Shown here piece after piece: positions 60,601-64,000 of a DNA stretch of 64,000 nucleotides. Source of the DNA: Primula veris (taxonomy: Eukaryota > Streptophyta > Magnoliopsida > Ericales > Primulaceae); contig OY821742.1 in assembly GCA_963682055.1 (NCBI GenBank), positions 26,445,060-26,509,059 of the forward strand, in the 5' to 3' direction. The translations under genes were made by a program, and so were the position numbers. The first letter of the stretch is position 1; every line of letters starts with the position of its first letter. The notes under the pieces were generated by a model. That model had not been told where the DNA came from, searched no databases, and saw only the letters and a list, made by a program, of their open reading frames with translations.

Positions 60601-63600
60601 ACCTTCGAGTTTGCTTTTGGTTGGCACGAGACCTTCAGACGTTTCTCCACATTCGATGGCTCGATTGGTGCGCTTGACAATATTACAGTTCTCTTTGTTT
60701 TGATAGCTGAGACTTGTTTTTTTGTATTTCATGCTTTTTTGGTGTTTTACTTTAGCCTACCCGGATGGAAAGATTTGGTAAAGGTATTTGTTCTGTATTT
60801 TGGGTTTTTCTTAGCCTCTTGGAGCTTGTTCCAGAGGCAGTGATACTTGTATAAGGTTGTTATTTTAATTAATGATAACCTTGGTTACTTTGCTGATTAA
60901 AAAAAAAAAGGAAAAACTGGAACCTGCTATTACCAACTTTTTGTAACCTTGTATTTTTTATAGAACTTATTTGTAGTACTAAAAAAATCTTTATTTTCGT
61001 TTTGCTTCCAGCATGTAAAGATACATATTTACAAAAGATATCCATAGAAGTGATCTAGAGGCTTTACATACTAAGACGCTGCATATCCTATAAGTCAAAG
61101 ACATAAAAGGTCAACAATTCTCCAATTCGCATATCTGATAGCAATATTAGGTGTATCGCCCCATATCCGTGAAAAGTGTACATTATTTTTTTCCAATGTA
61201 TTCCTGCGACATAGACTAGAGTATTTAACATTTGTGACACGAATTTAGCAAAAAGAGCTCTATGCAGTCAACAGTGTATCATAACAAGACCTAATTAGCC
61301 CATTTGTACTTAAAACATATGTAATGGGTTATGCCGCAATTAGCTTTTCTTTTTTAGGGTGGGGGAGTATGGTTTGTGAGTGAAAAGGACTCAGTAATCG
61401 AAGTATCTTTTTTGGCCTTTTGATAAAAAACAAAACTTTAACAAGATTAGCCTTATCTTGATGCGAAGGAGCAATAGTTTAACAATTCACTTTCTAGCTT
61501 TATTTGAAATTAAACCAGTAGCTATTGAAAGCCATGCGGTATGTTCCAAAAAAAAAAGAAAAAAGAAGAAAAGAAATACGTCTGGTTTATTCAATAGTTG
61601 CCCAGTCGATTTCTCATGCAATTACGATGTTTTTGTCACAGGGTGAAAAGTTAGGTTTGCACAGTCAGATTAGCAGCCATTCATTAAAAAGTTGCGATTT
61701 TATAGTTGTGGTTCCATATGTTAAGAGAATACGTAAACAAACCGAGGAAGGTGATGAAGCTTCAACACGAATGAATGACCAAAACGAATGTTCGACCTCG
61801 GAAGCCGCTTTTTCAGCTTGGTCTGCTATGGTGCAAGACATTTCTTCTTTAAAAGAAATATCTGAAAATAGTAATATACAGCCATTTGAAAAAGACAGTA
61901 AAGTGAACACTCCAGGAAATACACCTTCAGAAACTAGTCGCAAAAGAAGGTTAAATTTCGACATCCACAAAAAAGAGATTGGTGATCTTGCTGTGAATAT
62001 ATTAGGATCATCTGAAAGTCTTGAAATAGATCAAGATATTTGGAAAAGATTTATGCGGGTATTGGAATTAGTGAATTGTTTACGTGATCCACAGTCTGGG
62101 AACTGTGTGTCAAAAGAAGCATTTTCACCTTCATACGAGGATGAAACGTGCCTTTGTCCGTGTTGGATTAAGAAAGTAGTTAAGGCATTTTTTTTCTTAA
62201 ATATTTATTCGGCTTTCAGTCAACTGTGGCATGAAAAGGTGACTGTAATTCGTTTGGAAGAAGCTCTAGAGCAACTTAGCAAGTTAAGACTGGAAGTTAG
62301 TATAGCTGATGTGGAGCATCTCGCCATATTTTGTCCTAAGGTAAATTTAGTTAAATTTGTAAAACCCTTTTTCTTAAAGAAGTTCTTTTTATCTATGAAA
62401 AACGTAAAAAATGAGCCACTAAGAGATAAAATGGCTTTTTGATGCAAGTTAAAGTGCTCATTGTAAATATTATTAGAAGATTGTTCATTGTTATTAGTAT
62501 CTGTAATTATCTGACAGTTCCCTTGGAACTTTTTTCCCGCATAGTCATATAATCTGTATGATCCTGGGGTGTTCCTTGGTTTCAAATTTGAACAGTTTTG
62601 TTTTTTCACAGGTGGTGAGTTTTGTTGATGATATGTATATAGCTACTACACTTGATACTCTTATTATTTTCCGCTCCTATAGTGTGAAGATACATAAAGT
62701 AGAAGCTGAGTGTTTTACAGGTATGCATGATATGCATTTCTGTTACACCTATTTCTTACGAGTTGATTAGTATTATATGGTTAAAGAATTTGCTACATTT
62801 CTTTTTCAGATTCCCAGAGGCATCAGCTTAAAACAAAGGTCGCTAAAGCTATGAAGAAAAGGGAACTTTCATTCACCAAAGCTCTCTGTAAAATCTTTAA
62901 ATCGTTAGTGGTATGTTTATTCTTTGCTTCCTTGATGTTGTATAGTGTTTGCTTTCCCAAATATACGTATATCTGATTTGCAAAAAGTTATCAAGTCGCC
63001 ATAAACAAAAAATTGTAAATGGTATATTCCACCAGATACCATCTCGAGTAGTTTGAGAACTAAGTATTTTTTCATAAGATCTAGTCCTTTATTTATTCGT
63101 TGTTTTCATGACATTCAAATTGTGTTTCCTTTGCCAATTGTATATCTGTAACTACGCACTTTTAGTCAATTTCAGTGAAGGGTATTTGTAGGTACCTGCA
63201 ATATAACATGCTGGCATATTTATACTTAGTTTTTGAAATACATATACAGAAAATTGTAACTGGCCTTGAGTCTTCTCTCTTGTCTTTCTTATGACTCATG
63301 TATTATGCAAAATAGTAGTAGAAAATGCTAACTTCGTTGATATTTACCTATGTACCCCTTCAAGACGTTCTTCTTATTCCAATTTGACTATAAAAAATAG
63401 AGAAAAAAATGTGACCTTAGTTCTAATAGCTTAGGACCAAATATGACAAAACATGTATGTGCTTTCTTGCTACAGTTCTGAATTCCTCTTGTTCGTCATA
63501 TAATTTGAATTTTGAAGCTGCATGTCATTGAAAAAATAAATCGTGGTAGATACTATTGACTTGGTGGACAGATTTTACGAGATGTGGTTTTGGTTTTTCA

Positions 63601-64000
63601 AAATTTTACGATTTTTTGCAGCAGCAACATGATAAGAGGCCAACATGCTTTTCTTTGGAAAATCTGCTTGATTTTGTAAAGAAGGGTAATTCTACTGCAC
63701 ATGTAAATGAAACAAGAAAAGCAAGGAAAACCGTTTCAGGAGCTCCTGGTTCTCATAACTATGAAACACAGTGTCGTGTAAGTGCTTTTTAAATATTTTA
63801 CCACATTAATAGTTTGGTTGATATGGTTGACATAATTATTTTTTTATGTTAAAAGGATTATTAATATTTGTTTAAACTACAAGATATTAATATAGTACAC
63901 TCCTATATTAACATTTGTGAATGGTTTTAAAGCCGTTACTGCAGTCAGTTCCATGACTAGCATTATTTTCAAACAATCACTGGGATGGATACTCATGTGA
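57622..64000 (+). CDS. Ubiquitin-like-domain protein, probable N-terminus of HRQ1-type RecQ helicase (5 exons, continues past window)
   Basis: Exons 57622-57780, 61642-62340, 62612-62720, 62810-62910 and 63622-63777, with GT-AG sites (AAG|GTACCT, CACAG|GGTGAA, AAG|GTAAAT, CACAG|GTGGTG, CAG|GTATGC, TTCAG|ATTCC, GTG|GTATGT, GCAG|CAGCAAC, CGT|GTAAGT). Frames join cleanly into about 375 residues. Residues 7-85 form a ubiquitin-like fold (IEVRSISGES, IKDLKALI, FHLFFKGEKLGLHSQISSHSL, DFIVVVPYVK). A Ser/Glu-rich linker follows, then FMRVLELVNCLRD, CLCPCWIKKVVKAF, RLEEALEQLSKL and VEHLAIFCPK. Plant HRQ1-type helicases carry such a UBL N-terminus before the DEAH helicase core and a DUF1998 domain; those parts would lie beyond 64000, so the identity is inference from memory. 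The ATG at 57622 follows a GA-rich leader and gives a UBL of normal length. Confidence 0.7.
57781..59660 (+). repeat. Intron 1, left part: tandem repeat with inserted sequences
   Basis: A unit with CAATTCAGTAGT, TTTAGTAT.T..AACTACCAAAATCATTA, AAGTGAATATCACCAATTAAGTCACGT and AATGTCATCAACCTTGTG occurs at about 57975-58350 and again at about 58575-58770. The first unit contains an extra piece (about 58075-58252) ending GGGCTCCGTCACTG, and another (about 58360-58540) separates the units. They look like small transposon remnants. No coding potential is evident. Confidence 0.6.
59661..60924 (+). mobile_element. Poly(A)-tailed retrosequence with 15-bp target duplication, in intron 1
   Basis: GGAAAAACTAGAACC (59661-59675) and GGAAAAACTGGAACC (60910-60924) flank 1234 bp that end in 11 A residues (60899-60909). 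This is the mark of LINE-machinery retroposition. The 5' end is CT-rich with AAAACCCTAGCCGTCTC, like the leader of a plant mRNA, so it is probably a copy of a processed transcript. No long frame survives (best about 77 codons, low in complexity). Internally a block with TTAGATCGGGT..T, TGGCAC.CCG, AGAC.CTTCG and GACCTTC is repeated (about 60120-60225 and 60522-60660). The parent gene is not recognised. Confidence 0.8.
60925..61641 (+). other. Intron 1, right part
   Basis: AT-rich intron sequence with no recognisable repeats, ending in a pyrimidine tract and the TTTTTGTCACAG acceptor at 61641. Confidence 0.6.

Overview
The window is nuclear DNA of a flowering plant, most likely a eudicot. It is very AT-rich, has spliced genes with GT-AG introns, carries a plastid DNA insertion, and is mostly transposon-derived. 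The transposons found are Ty1/copia elements with LTRs, CACTA elements with 3-bp target duplications, a hAT element with an 8-bp duplication, Stowaway and Tourist MITEs, a tRNA-derived SINE and a poly(A)-tailed retrosequence. Nothing in it looks prokaryotic, and no species is assigned.

Layout. The backbone is a large direct segmental duplication. Copy A runs from the left window edge to about 18976, and copy B from about 35148-35540 to 49862. The copies differ by eye at only a few positions per hundred. Each copy carries a tandemly repeated block, an unclassified repeat, a hAT element, an inverted LTR, a decayed copia element, a two-domain B3-type gene (A 14393-16266, B 45274-47145), an antisense DC1-domain fragment, a Stowaway MITE, and broken repeats of the 5' end of the helicase-like gene found at 57622. 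Copy B has lost two segments (2.7 kb and 1.86 kb relative to A), both with junctions at short microhomologies. In copy A a two-part plastid fragment (rrn16 plus rpoC2) lies inside the 3' LTR.

Between the copies are a 2.8-kb imperfect palindrome (19120-21935), a 6.7-kb CACTA element (22174-28916) inserted next to remains of an older antisense CACTA transposase, and a 5.6-kb copia-type element (29584-35147) that keeps gag-like sequence but no visible pol. Right of copy B come an A-rich stretch, a 1.9-kb degenerate array built on TGCATAAAA-like words (50210-52080), and a second CACTA element (52516-57246). This second element carries captured exons, one clearly from an RBM22-like zinc-finger splicing factor gene. 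It sits in a leader-like sequence that reads away from the next gene.

The best-supported active gene starts at 57622 and runs off the right edge. Its first five exons encode a ubiquitin-like N-terminus followed by a long linker. I think this is the plant HRQ1-type RecQ helicase, but the helicase core lies outside the window. Its 3.9-kb first intron contains a 1.2-kb processed retrosequence with a 15-bp target duplication. I found no undescribed enzymatic system. The most notable items are the chimeric captured exons, the plastid filler insertion, the long palindrome, the degenerate array and the diverging B3 duplicates.
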